DNA of 40,344 nucleotides from contig NZ_JAODNK010000037.1 in the NCBI RefSeq assembly GCF_025465275.1, forward strand, positions 1 through 40,344, in the 5' to 3' direction. Under the pieces are notes generated by a model. That model made no database searches. It was not told the DNA's origin and saw only the letters and a program-made list of their open reading frames with translations. Position numbers and translations under genes: made by a program. This document shows, piece by piece, positions 8,539-16,340 of the stretch. Origin of the DNA: Nocardia sp. (GTDB lineage: Bacteria > Actinomycetota > Actinomycetes > Mycobacteriales > Mycobacteriaceae). Position 1 is the stretch's first letter, and each line of letters starts with the position of its first letter.

Positions 8539-9324
8539 GTGGTCGCCGACGCGGCATGCGGACGTGATTCTAGGGAGCTCGAAGCACCCACTTTCGGAAA
8601 TCTGCTGCGCCGTTTACGTGACGGTCGCGGTGTTTCCCGCGAACGCCTGGCATTCAACGCGGGTGTAAGCGCCAGCTACATAACGCATTTGGAGAAAGGC
8701 GATCGGGGGAACCCGACTCGCGAGGTGGTCGAGGCGCTCACCCGCTATCTGGATCGCCTGGACCCGCTGACCGCCGCCGACCTCCGCCAGCTCACGGATC
8801 TGGCCGGACTCGCCGCCACGGAAACATTTCCCACCGTGAACGAACTGCGCGGCGCCCTCACCCCGGAGCTGCTGCGGGTGCTCACCATGCACCGCCCGAA
8901 CCTGGCCGCCTATCTCGACACGCGCGCCAATGTACTGGCTTGGAACGACAGTTGGGAGGATGCCTTCCCCGGCATCACCGAGGACGGCAATATGCTCCGC
9001 TGGTTCTTCAGCAATGAGCTGGCCGCCCGCGTCATGGTGAATTGGGACGCCGATGTGCGCCAGGCCGTGCGTTGGATGCGCGGATTGATCGGCCGCTCCG
9101 GCAATGTCGCCGGATTCACCGATCTCATCCAGGAACTCGGCGAATTCCCGAAATTCCGGCAGGCCTGGTCCGAGGGCGGCGTCGCCTTCGCCCCGCATGT
9201 GTGGACACTGGATCTACGGAACCCGGTCACCGGCCTGCGCCGCCGGGTCTTCGCACAAACCGGCCGCCTCGACAGTGGCGCCTATCCGGGCCATCTACTG
9301 GCCATTCTCGGCCTGGGTGGCTGA
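8539..9324 (+). CDS. XRE-family regulator with MmyB-like ligand domain (copy 1)
   Basis: This is a DNA-binding transcription factor of 261 residues. GTG 8539 follows a strong ribosome site (AAGGAGGA, 8526-8533). Residues about 17-75 form a helix-turn-helix of the XRE class (LLRRLRDGRGVSRERLAF then GVSASYITHLEKGDR). Residues about 100-255 match the MmyB-like domain, with MHRPNLAAYLDTRANVLAWN and FPGI-GNMLRWFF motifs. That domain is thought to bind a fatty-acid-like ligand. A close paralogue lies at 11520-12362, and the two flank the MobA-MoeA gene. The target is unknown; such genes often control a neighbouring gene. Confidence 0.9.
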   Translation: MVADAACGRDSRELEAPTFGNLLRRLRDGRGVSRERLAFNAGVSASYITHLEKGDRGNPTREVVEALTRYLDRLDPLTAADLRQLTDLAGLAATETFPTVNELRGALTPELLRVLTMHRPNLAAYLDTRANVLAWNDSWEDAFPGITEDGNMLRWFFSNELAARVMVNWDADVRQAVRWMRGLIGRSGNVAGFTDLIQELGEFPKFRQAWSEGGVAFAPHVWTLDLRNPVTGLRRRVFAQTGRLDSGAYPGHLLAILGLGG

Positions 9325-9432
9325 TAAATCTTCGAGTACCGCTCCGATGGACTCACCGCGCATTGGCAAGCGTGCCAGGCAATCCTGTCGCCGGGGAGTG
9401 GAGCGCTTTGACGAAGCCGCCGGACAATCCCT

Positions 9433-11181
9433 TCAGCGGGGGAGCGGGATGAATTCGACGAGCGCACCATCGAGGGCGTCTGCGGGGACGATGACGAGAC
9501 CGTCGCGGTCGAGCAGCCCGGCCAGATGCGCGGTGCGAATCTGCGCGTCACCGATCCAGCCGCCCTCCTCGCGGGCCCGTGCCGGGACGATTCGCGGTGC
9601 GGTGCCGGAGATTTCGCCCGCATTGGCCAGCGGCCCCCGCAGGACGCGTGCGGGAGTGCCGCCGGTGAGACCCTCCACCACGGCGGTAATGAGCGCCAGC
9701 AGCGTGGCCACGGCCGCATACGGATTGCCCGGGAGTCCGAGAATCACCGGGCCGGAAGCCAATTGGGCGGCGACCGTGGAACCGCCGGGGCGCAGCCGCA
9801 GCCGGCGCAGCAGCATGCGGGCATCGACCCGGTCCAGCGCGGCCCGGAGCTGATCGGCGGCGCCGCCACCGGTGGCCCCGACGATAATGAGCAGATCGCA
9901 ATCGCCCGCGGCGGCGAACACCTCGTCGAAGGCATTCTCGGTGTCGCGCAGGTGCACTCGCTCCACCGTGCCGATGCCGTGCCAGGCGAGCAGATCCGGC
10001 AGCACCGGGCCGATGGAATCCCTGGTCTGGCCGAGATGCAGCGGGCCGTCGCTGCGAATCTCGTCGCCGGTCATGACGATTCGCGCCCGCACCGGTCCGC
10101 GCACCGCGGCGGTTGTCACCTCGGCGCTGGCGGCCGCCGAGATCAGTGCGGCGGTCACCGGTGCCCCCGCGGGGGCGATTTCGTAGCCGGGGTTCCAGTC
10201 CTCGCCGCGATGGCGCACATCATCGCGAATCGGAGTGTCCGCCAGGCGATATAGTCGCCCGTCATCCGCTACCTGCACAAATTCGTCCCGCACCACCGAG
10301 CCGGTGCCGTCGGGTACGTGTGCACCGGTGGCAATGCGCACCGCCTCGCCGTCCAGCAGACCCGCCGGCCGCTGCCCGCCCGCGAAGCCGATATCGCGGC
10401 GCACCTGCCACGGGCCGGGGCCGCTCACCGCGTACCCGTCCATGGCGGAGACATCGAAACGCGGCAGTGCCTCGACCGCCGGCAGTGGCTCGGCCAGCGC
10501 CGCACCCCGGGCCGTGCGCACCGGCACCCGCCGCACCGGCAATCGGGAAATATTCCGGCGCAGTACATCCCGGGCCTCCGCGAGCGACAGCGGCGTGGCG
10601 GAGCGACTCGCCGTGGCCCGGGCTTGCCGTACATCGTCGGGGGTATCGCAGTCGTCGACCCCGGCCAGCGGCACCACGGCGGTATCGATCGGCACCAGCG
10701 CCTTCATCGGCCGATTGACCACGGAATCAAGGCGATTCAATGCCGCGGTCAATGCGGAGCGCCGCCAGACCCCGACCAGATACTGCGGCCGGCCCGAGGC
10801 ATCCGCGGCGAATACCGCGTCACTGCCGGATTCTCTTGCGTGCATGAGTAGTTCGTCGATGGCCGCAACTGTGAGAAATGGCATGTCCGCGGCCAGCACC
10901 ACAATGAGTTCGGTCGCGAATTCTCCGCCCGCGAGCATCGCGAGGCCCGCCGCGATTGCGGCCACCGGACCGGCTCCGGCCGGTACCTCCTGTGCCTGAA
11001 GGATTTCCGGCGGCAACTCGGGCCGATGCGGTCCGACAACGACTGTGCGCGCACCCGCGGAGACCGCGGAAATCGCCGCATCCAGCATTGATCGGCCGCC
11101 GACCACTATTGCGGGCTTGTCAACACCGCCCATCCGGCCGGCCCGTCCACCGGCCAGCACAATCGCGTCGACGGTCGTCAC
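9433..11181 (-). CDS. Fused MobA-MoeA molybdenum cofactor protein
   Basis: The protein has 582 residues from GTG 11181. Residues about 1-185 are a MobA-type guanylyltransferase, with the nucleotide loop LAGGRAGRMGGVDK at 8-21 and AADMPFL near 95-101. Residues about 200-582 are a MoeA-type molybdopterin molybdenumtransferase. It shows FDVSAMDGYAV, IRIATGAHVPDGT-like text, IVMTGDEI, IIVGATGGGAADQL and GLPGNP. The fusion joins molybdenum insertion to formation of the GMP dinucleotide cofactor. The start is inferred from where MobA homology begins. It has no ribosome site, so a leaderless or weakly initiated start is possible. The frame stays open upstream to 11574, but that extension has no domain and would overlap the divergent regulator. 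Confidence 0.9.
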   Translation of the reverse strand: MTTVDAIVLAGGRAGRMGGVDKPAIVVGGRSMLDAAISAVSAGARTVVVGPHRPELPPEILQAQEVPAGAGPVAAIAAGLAMLAGGEFATELIVVLAADMPFLTVAAIDELLMHARESGSDAVFAADASGRPQYLVGVWRRSALTAALNRLDSVVNRPMKALVPIDTAVVPLAGVDDCDTPDDVRQARATASRSATPLSLAEARDVLRRNISRLPVRRVPVRTARGAALAEPLPAVEALPRFDVSAMDGYAVSGPGPWQVRRDIGFAGGQRPAGLLDGEAVRIATGAHVPDGTGSVVRDEFVQVADDGRLYRLADTPIRDDVRHRGEDWNPGYEIAPAGAPVTAALISAAASAEVTTAAVRGPVRARIVMTGDEIRSDGPLHLGQTRDSIGPVLPDLLAWHGIGTVERVHLRDTENAFDEVFAAAGDCDLLIIVGATGGGAADQLRAALDRVDARMLLRRLRLRPGGSTVAAQLASGPVILGLPGNPYAAVATLLALITAVVEGLTGGTPARVLRGPLANAGEISGTAPRIVPARAREEGGWIGDAQIRTAHLAGLLDRDGLVIVPADALDGALVEFIPLPR

Positions 11182-11519
11182 GAGGCGAAGGAGGACGCGA
11201 TGGTGATCATGGTTGAAGATCGTAGTGGCTGGCTGTTTCGGGGCGGCGAACGTGGTCTCGAGCGTGCCGAATCCACTGCTTGCTAAGCAATTGCTCATGT
11301 ATCCGAAGTTGTGCGATGCACCACGACACATAGTAGAAATGATCATGTTTTGAACTTCTGAACAATCGCATATGGCAGTATCCGGAGCCAGAGCTGCAGG
11401 CGTTCCAGCGGATTCGTCACAGTTCACGGCAGGCGTTACAGCGGGTCCCGCTCTCCGGAACTGGCGGGTACCGGACTGATGAAGGTTGGTTTGCTGAATG
11501 TTTGTGGAGAGGGAACGGC
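11182..11519. other. 338-bp divergent intergenic region, AT-richer centre
   Basis: This separates the MobA-MoeA start from the second MmyB-type regulator. It holds no supported gene. The centre (about 11275-11375) is clearly AT-richer than its surroundings. It contains the perfect palindrome AGCAATTGCT at 11286-11295 and a GTGC-GAT-GCAC inverted repeat at 11311-11321. Promoters for both genes are expected here, but I cannot assign -35/-10 pairs with confidence. Confidence 0.5.
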
Positions 11520-12362
11520 GTGGTGCTGGGCGTGAAACCTGATAGAGACTTCGAAGAGCTGAAACCGCCGACATTCGGGCTCCTGCTGCGCAAGCTCCGC
11601 GACGCCAGAGGGGTATCGCGCGAAAGACTCGCCTTCAATGCCGGAGTCAGCGCCAGCTACATCAGTCATTTGGAGAAGGGCGACCGCGGCCATCCCACCC
11701 GCGAGGTGGTCGACGCACTGGTCCGATATCTGGACCGAATAGACCCGCTGTCCGTGGTGGAACGACGGCATCTGCTGGATCTGGCCGGCCTCGGTGTCAG
11801 CGATTTTCCGACGGTGCAGCAACTGCGGGCCGAAATCACCGACGACATGCGCCGTGCCCTCGAACTGCACGAACCCAATCTCGCCGCGTATGTGGACACC
11901 CGCTGGAATGTGCTGGCCTGCAACACCAGTTACTCCCAAGCTTTCCCCGGACTCGAGCAGGATGTCAATATTCTGCGCTGGCTACTCGGCAACGAGCTCT
12001 CCCGCGAGGTCATGCTGGAGTGGGAGGAGGAGGTCCGGGTGACCGTGCATTGGCTGCGCGGACTGATTGCCAGCTCCGGTGACACCGGCTGGTCCGCCGG
12101 ATTTCTCGCCGAACTCGGCCGCTTCGGACTGTTCCGCGAATTATGGGACGAAGGCATTGCGGCATATGGCCGTCCGTGCGCCGTCATGCATCTGAACGAC
12201 GTCCCCACCGGCCGCTGCCGCGCAATCGCGGTGCAGCTGTTCAGCGTCTTCTGCGCGGCATATCCCAGCCAGATTCAGATTTTCCTCGGTATTCCGACCT
12301 GGTGTTCGGATACCGGCGTGCTGCTCGATCCCGGCCACCTGCGCAACGGCACGGAGGAATAG
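11520..12362 (+). CDS. XRE-family regulator with MmyB-like ligand domain (copy 2)
   Basis: This 280-residue paralogue of the regulator at 8539 starts at GTG 11520, six bases after GGAGAGGG (11506-11513). An upstream TTG (11502) lacks this support. The HTH region (LRDARGVSRERLAFNAGVS followed by ASYISHLEKGDRG) is nearly identical in protein to copy 1. The MmyB-like half keeps LHEPNLAAYVDTRWNVLACN and DVNILRWLLGNE but diverges toward the C-terminus. Similar recognition helices mean the two proteins probably bind similar DNA sites while sensing different or differently tuned ligands. It is divergent from MobA-MoeA and convergent with the following hydrolase gene. Confidence 0.9.
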   Translation: MVLGVKPDRDFEELKPPTFGLLLRKLRDARGVSRERLAFNAGVSASYISHLEKGDRGHPTREVVDALVRYLDRIDPLSVVERRHLLDLAGLGVSDFPTVQQLRAEITDDMRRALELHEPNLAAYVDTRWNVLACNTSYSQAFPGLEQDVNILRWLLGNELSREVMLEWEEEVRVTVHWLRGLIASSGDTGWSAGFLAELGRFGLFRELWDEGIAAYGRPCAVMHLNDVPTGRCRAIAVQLFSVFCAAYPSQIQIFLGIPTWCSDTGVLLDPGHLRNGTEE

Positions 12363-12380
12363 GCCGGGATCGAATTCCGG

Positions 12381-13262
12381 TCATCGCGCGGCGTGAATTT
12401 CGGGCGTGGAACGCCCCTGCAACCACGGATGTGCGAGTGCGTGCGTCAGGTTGTTCTCGTGTCGCGCCGTAGACCGCCGCACCAGTCGAATCAGCAAGGG
12501 CGCCACCACCTCCGGATGCGTCCAGGCGGCGCCGTGCCCGGCGCCCGGAATGGTGACCACCCCATCGGCATTCGCGAGTCCGGCGGCCATCGCATCGGAT
12601 TTCTGCGCGGTGCTGGTGCCGTCGTGGCTGCCCCGGATCACCAGTGTCGGCGCGGTGATTTCCGGTAGCCGGTGCAGTACCGAACGGCGCTCCATGAGGC
12701 AGCGGGCCGCCGGGAGGATGGACTGGCGATCGGAGGAGTACCAGCGGCTGGTCCACGCCCGCCACAGGCGCGGATCGCTGCCGCCGATCATCTGCGGCGC
12801 CAATTCGGCGACGAGTGGCGCCATCGGCTCCGAACTGCACCAGCGCTCGAAAAAGGTGTGGTAATAGGCGAGTTCCGCGGGGCTGCAGTCGCCCGCCTCG
12901 GTATCGATGAGCGCCAATCCGCGCACTCGCTCGGGCGCAAGCAGCGCCAGTCGGAGCGCGGTGAATCCGCCTTGACTCATACCGCCTATGACTGCTTTTC
13001 GAATCCCCAATTCGTCCATAACCGCCAACGCGTCGGCCGCCATATCCCAGTAGGTGAACTGTTCGCCATCCGGTGACTGGGTGCGTCCGTGGCATCGCGC
13101 ATCAATCGTTACGAGATTGATCCCGGCAGCTGCCAGAGGTTCGCGCATCGGCTCGAACATCGATTCATCCATGAGAAATCCATGGATGAGGAGAAGTGTC
13201 GGTCCAGCGATGTCGCTGGTAACGAAATGAACTGTGGCCGCACCTGATTGCACATAAGGCAT
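12381..13262 (-). CDS. Alpha/beta hydrolase
   Basis: The protein has 293 residues from ATG 13262; an in-frame GTG at 13292 is an alternative, and neither has a clear ribosome site. It shows the alpha/beta-hydrolase fold: LLIHGFLMDESMF (oxyanion region), DARCHGRTQSP, nucleophile elbow GGMSQGG with Ser near position 98, acid in VIRGSHDGTS and His in GAGHGAAW. The last 25 or so residues look disordered. The substrate is unknown; the family includes esterases, lipases and haloperoxidase-like enzymes. It is divergent from the 140-residue unknown protein and shares a palindrome-containing intergenic region with it. Confidence 0.85.
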   Translation of the reverse strand: MPYVQSGAATVHFVTSDIAGPTLLLIHGFLMDESMFEPMREPLAAAGINLVTIDARCHGRTQSPDGEQFTYWDMAADALAVMDELGIRKAVIGGMSQGGFTALRLALLAPERVRGLALIDTEAGDCSPAELAYYHTFFERWCSSEPMAPLVAELAPQMIGGSDPRLWRAWTSRWYSSDRQSILPAARCLMERRSVLHRLPEITAPTLVIRGSHDGTSTAQKSDAMAAGLANADGVVTIPGAGHGAAWTHPEVVAPLLIRLVRRSTARHENNLTHALAHPWLQGRSTPEIHAAR

Positions 13263-13352
13263 GGTCAGACCGTAAAGGGCGGAACCCCTCACTAGCTAAT
13301 GTTTGCCCACGTGGTGCCAGGCACCCTTCGGTGCTGTTCCCGACGGGTACCA

Positions 13353-13366
13353 ACACTGGCCAGTGT
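13353..13366. promoter_or_regulatory. 14-bp perfect palindrome, candidate operator
   Basis: ACACTGGCCAGTGT is a perfect inverted repeat in the intergenic region (13263-13483) between divergent genes. It is immediately followed by a second perfect palindrome, CAGTACTG, at 13367-13374. GCGCTT/AAGCGC arms at 13444-13449 and 13457-13462 lie just upstream of the 13484 gene. No regulator is assigned. Confidence 0.4.
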
Positions 13367-13483
13367 CAGTACTGCTAGGGGTTTGCCCCAAATGCCCTTA
13401 AAACTGGACAAGTCGACCGTTCGGCCTTTTAAATCAGGCCGTGGCGCTTTTGGGACAAGCGCTTATTCGATAGGGAGGAAATA

Positions 13484-13906
13484 ATGTTCGACATCACTAC
13501 TGCCGCTCGCCGCGACTTCCGGACCGATCATGGGGCCGTACTTCGCGATTCGCTCGAGGGTTTGCTGCTGCACGACGGAGTCGGCCTGGATGCCCGTATG
13601 CGCCATGCCATTACCGCGGTCGTACATCTTGCCGTCGACGCACCACTCGGAGTGCCGGAGGACGCCGAGGAATTCCTGGCCCGGTTGGACGGAACCTGGC
13701 TGTTCGCCGCCTGGCACGATTCCGATACCGAATTGTCGCTGCTCAATACGCTCTCCCTCGGTGCGGCTCCCGCGCTGTCGTGGTGCGAACTCATGTTCAC
13801 CACGGCGCTCGCGCCCTGGTCTTCGGCGCCGGCCGCGGTGCATGCCCGCCGCATCTTCCTCACCGGTGAGCAGGCCCGCCTGGCCGCGGTCAGCGGCGAT
13901 TGCTGA
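13484..13906 (+). CDS. Unrecognised 140-residue protein
   Basis: I do not recognise a family. The start ATG has a good ribosome site (AGGGAGG, about eight bases upstream). The protein is acidic and Ala/Leu-rich, with alternating helical stretches (RDSLEGLLLHDGVGLD, AAVHARRIFLTGEQARLA) and a central DGTWLFAAWHDSDTE. No signal peptide, membrane helix, cysteine cluster or nucleotide-binding loop is visible. It lies 60 bp upstream of a WhiB-family gene on the same strand, so the two may be co-transcribed. Codon use matches its neighbours. Confidence 0.75.
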   Translation: MFDITTAARRDFRTDHGAVLRDSLEGLLLHDGVGLDARMRHAITAVVHLAVDAPLGVPEDAEEFLARLDGTWLFAAWHDSDTELSLLNTLSLGAAPALSWCELMFTTALAPWSSAPAAVHARRIFLTGEQARLAAVSGDC

Positions 13907-13966
13907 CCCGCCAGTTCTCGGGTCTTGTGAATTCAGAATCAATCCGTTTATGAAGAGGTGAACGAC

Positions 13967-14251
13967 GTGAAAATGCTTTTCACCAATTTCGATGCGATGT
14001 TCGAAACCATTACGCGCCGGGACGAATCCGAGCCGGGGTCCTGGCATCAGCAGGCGCTGTGCACCCAGACCGACCCGGAGGCGTTCTTTCCGGACAAGGG
14101 GGGTTCCACCCGGGAAGCCAAACGAGTCTGCTCATCCTGCGAGGTGCGGCGCGAATGCCTGGATTATGCACTGACGCATGATCAGCGTTTCGGCATCTGG
14201 GGCGGATTGTCGCCGCGGGAACGCCGCCGGTACGAACGCGGGGCGGCCTGA
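13967..14251 (+). CDS. WhiB-family iron-sulfur regulator, WhiB2/WhmD-like
   Basis: This is a small transcription factor of 94 residues that would bind a [4Fe-4S] cluster through Cys32, Cys55, Cys58 and Cys64 (C-x22-C-x2-C-x5-C). It has the family turn GIWGG and a basic tail (ERRRYERG). The segment CTQTDPEAFFPDKGGSTRE and the RFGIWGGLS text resemble WhiB2/WhmD, a cell-division and septation regulator in mycobacteria. The locus is not where WhiB2 normally sits, so it may be a paralogue. GTG 13967 is chosen because AAGAGG (13953-13958) is eight bases upstream; GTG 13958 and ATG 13973 are alternatives. A small hairpin (TGATACC/GGTATCA, 14249-14269) spans its stop codon. Confidence 0.9.
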   Translation: MKMLFTNFDAMFETITRRDESEPGSWHQQALCTQTDPEAFFPDKGGSTREAKRVCSSCEVRRECLDYALTHDQRFGIWGGLSPRERRRYERGAA

Positions 14252-14283
14252 TACCGCGCAGTGGTATCAGCGGGGGAGTGGAA

Positions 14284-15024
14284 TCACCCGGATGCTGCTT
14301 GCAGCAGACAGAATTCGTTGGTTTCCGGATCTGCCAGCACCACCGCCGGTGCATTGGCCGGGGAAGTTTCGGGACTGATCGGGAACGCGCCCGCGGCTTG
14401 CAGTCGGGCGGCTTCTTCCACGGGGTCATCGGTGGGGAAAGCGATGAGATCCAGATGAAGACGACTGCGCTCGCCGAGCGCTTCGGGTGTGCGAAGGAAT
14501 TCCAGCCACGGACCCTGACCGGTGGCCGAACGGATTCCCGCATAGCGGGCACTGTCATGGGTGATGGGCCAGCCCGCGGCCTTCGACCAGAACTGTGCCA
14601 GGCGTAGGGGATTCTCGGTATCGACCACGATCGCCGCCACCGAACCGGTATCCACATAGTGCTCACGCGGCTCGAGCACACAGAATTCATTGCCTTCCGG
14701 ATCGGCCAGCACCGCCCACGGGACCGCGCCCTGTCCGATATCGAGCGGGCGCGCACCCAGGGCCAGCGCTCGATCCACTTGTACGCGTTGATGATCCAGC
14801 GATCGGCTGGACAGATCCAAGTGGATGCGGTTCTTCGCCGCCTTGGACCGGCGGGCGGGTAGGAAGGTGAGCGCCACATCCAGCCCGTCCGGGTCGGATG
14901 CGGCGACATCGACCCCGTCCGGACGATCGAGTGCCACCTCCCAGCCTAGGAGTTCGGCCCAGAAGCGGGAGACGCTCCGGGGCTCGACGGCATCGAACAC
15001 CACGCATGCCAGACGGGTGGACAT
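14284..15024 (-). CDS. Tandem VOC (glyoxalase-fold) protein
   Basis: The 246-residue protein is made of two vicinal-oxygen-chelate modules. Residues 1-120 begin LACVVFDAVEPRSVSRFWAELLGWEV and end DPEGNEFCVLEP. Residues about 125-246 begin AIVVDTENPLRLAQFWSKAAGWPI and end DPETNEFCLLQA. Both halves keep the terminal EFC motif, whose Glu is often a metal ligand. This class includes dioxygenases, glyoxalases and resistance proteins, and the substrate cannot be told. It follows the alkyltransferase-like gene on the same strand after an 81-bp gap, so it may be the third gene of that operon. Confidence 0.85.
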   Translation of the reverse strand: MSTRLACVVFDAVEPRSVSRFWAELLGWEVALDRPDGVDVAASDPDGLDVALTFLPARRSKAAKNRIHLDLSSRSLDHQRVQVDRALALGARPLDIGQGAVPWAVLADPEGNEFCVLEPREHYVDTGSVAAIVVDTENPLRLAQFWSKAAGWPITHDSARYAGIRSATGQGPWLEFLRTPEALGERSRLHLDLIAFPTDDPVEEAARLQAAGAFPISPETSPANAPAVVLADPETNEFCLLQAASG

Positions 15025-15105
15025 GGTTTCAACGGTAGCCGCCGCCCGGGGTGGTGCGTACCGGGTTTCGCGGAACCGAATCCGGGTGTCGGCCCCGGTC
15101 GGCGG

Positions 15106-15411
15106 TCAGTCCGGCGAGTCGAAATGAAACCGGGCGCGCCGCAGGTCCACCCGGTCGTCGAGGACGGGGCAGCCTTCGGCGGCGAGCTGACCCAATTGCC
15201 GGTGCGCCAAATGTGGTGCGGGCGTGCCATTCGCGCGCAGCACCCGATGCCACGGCAAATCCGCGGAATCGGTGCGCATGATCCAGCCGACGGTGCGGGG
15301 TGTGGACAGACCCGCCGCGGCGGCGATATCGCCGTAGGTGGCGACGCGGCCGGGCGGAATGGCCGCTACCAGCTCGCGGACCCGCTCGATCTCGGCATCG
15401 GAGGTGGGCAT
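15106..15411 (-). CDS. Alkyltransferase-like (ATL) DNA repair protein
   Basis: The protein has 101 residues, the length of a bare MGMT DNA-binding domain. It carries PPGRVATYGDIAAAAGLSTPRTVGWIM and LPWHRVLRANG. In true O6-alkylguanine methyltransferases the active-site motif is PCHRV; here Trp replaces Cys. This is the hallmark of ATL proteins, which bind alkylated guanine and hand it to nucleotide excision repair without removing the alkyl group. It starts one base after the stop codon of the upstream hydrolase, so the two are co-transcribed. The position corresponds to M. tuberculosis Rv3204 beside lipV and adnAB. Confidence 0.93.
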   Translation of the reverse strand: MPTSDAEIERVRELVAAIPPGRVATYGDIAAAAGLSTPRTVGWIMRTDSADLPWHRVLRANGTPAPHLAHRQLGQLAAEGCPVLDDRVDLRRARFHFDSPD

Positions 15412-15412
15412 G

Positions 15413-16198
15413 TCACAGCACCGATCGGACGAGAGCGGCGGTCTCGGCGGGCAGCGCCTGCGCCACCATGTGGTCGCAGTCGAATTCGTGCACGGTCAGC
15501 CGGTCGCCCAGCTGCGCGGTGAGCGCCGCGCGGAAGGCCGGGGTCACGAAGGGCGGCTGCACCTTCATCGCCTGCACCAGGATGGTGGGCAGCTCGGGCG
15601 GCGGCAGTGCGAAATCGCGGGCCAGCTGACCCCAGTACGAAATGATCGCGGGCAGGCTCGTGCGCCAGGCCAGCCTGCCGTCCGCGGTGGGCACCAGATG
15701 CTCGGCCAGCTCGGCCTCGAGCACCCCGGGGTCCACATCGGCCCAGGCTGTCTCCAGCTTGTCGAACCGGGCGTTCTCCAGGCTCGCGTAATCCGGGTGC
15801 GCCAGATTGGAATCCGCGATGCGCAGCATGAGCTCCGGCTCCAGGCCGATCGCCGGATCCAGCAGCACCAGCGCGCGCACCAGCTCGGGATGCCGCCGCG
15901 CCAGATGCACGGCGGCCGCCGCGCCGAATGAATGCCCGAGCACCACTATCGGTTCGCTGGTCTGCGCCGCCAGCACGGCCACCAGGTCCGCGACGATCGT
16001 TTCGAAATCCCACGGCGGCACGCCGGTCGACCTCCCGTGCCCCCGCAGATCCGGCGCAATAATCCGCACATCGGGCAGCTGCTGCTCAGCCAGTGCCTGC
16101 CAGCGTTTACCGTGCCCGGTCAAGCCGTGCAGCGCCAGCACAACCGGACCGGTCGAAGGACCGAAATGATGAATATGAAGATCGGACACCCCGACCAT
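15413..16198 (-). CDS. Alpha/beta hydrolase, LipV-like
   Basis: The protein has 261 residues from ATG 16198, which has a good ribosome site (GGGAGG, about seven bases upstream). The frame stays open upstream to 16570, but that part has no homology and overlaps adnA. Motifs are LALHGLTGHGKRW, DLRGHGRS, nucleophile elbow VLGHSFGA, acid DPAIG or a nearby Asp, and His in FDCDHMV. It is likely a carboxylesterase or lipase. It is divergent from adnA and one base from the ATL gene, as with lipV/Rv3203 in mycobacteria. A role linked to DNA repair is not evident from its sequence. Confidence 0.88.
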   Translation of the reverse strand: MVGVSDLHIHHFGPSTGPVVLALHGLTGHGKRWQALAEQQLPDVRIIAPDLRGHGRSTGVPPWDFETIVADLVAVLAAQTSEPIVVLGHSFGAAAAVHLARRHPELVRALVLLDPAIGLEPELMLRIADSNLAHPDYASLENARFDKLETAWADVDPGVLEAELAEHLVPTADGRLAWRTSLPAIISYWGQLARDFALPPPELPTILVQAMKVQPPFVTPAFRAALTAQLGDRLTVHEFDCDHMVAQALPAETAALVRSVL

Positions 16199-16340
16199 TC
16201 TGCTGCCTCCCGGCGTGCGGCTCCACCCGCCGGCGGGCCGAGTCGAAGGTCCGCGGCGGGCGTCCCCGCTGTGACCGGCGGCACGGCCAACACATGGCAA
16301 ACGGAACGTGTCGGGGCGGTCTGTTGAAATAGCCGACGTG

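Noticed and set aside
11182..11574. N-terminal extension of MobA-MoeA up to 11574
   Set aside because: The extra 131 residues have no domain, are rich in unusual codons, and would overlap the start and ribosome site of the divergent regulator.
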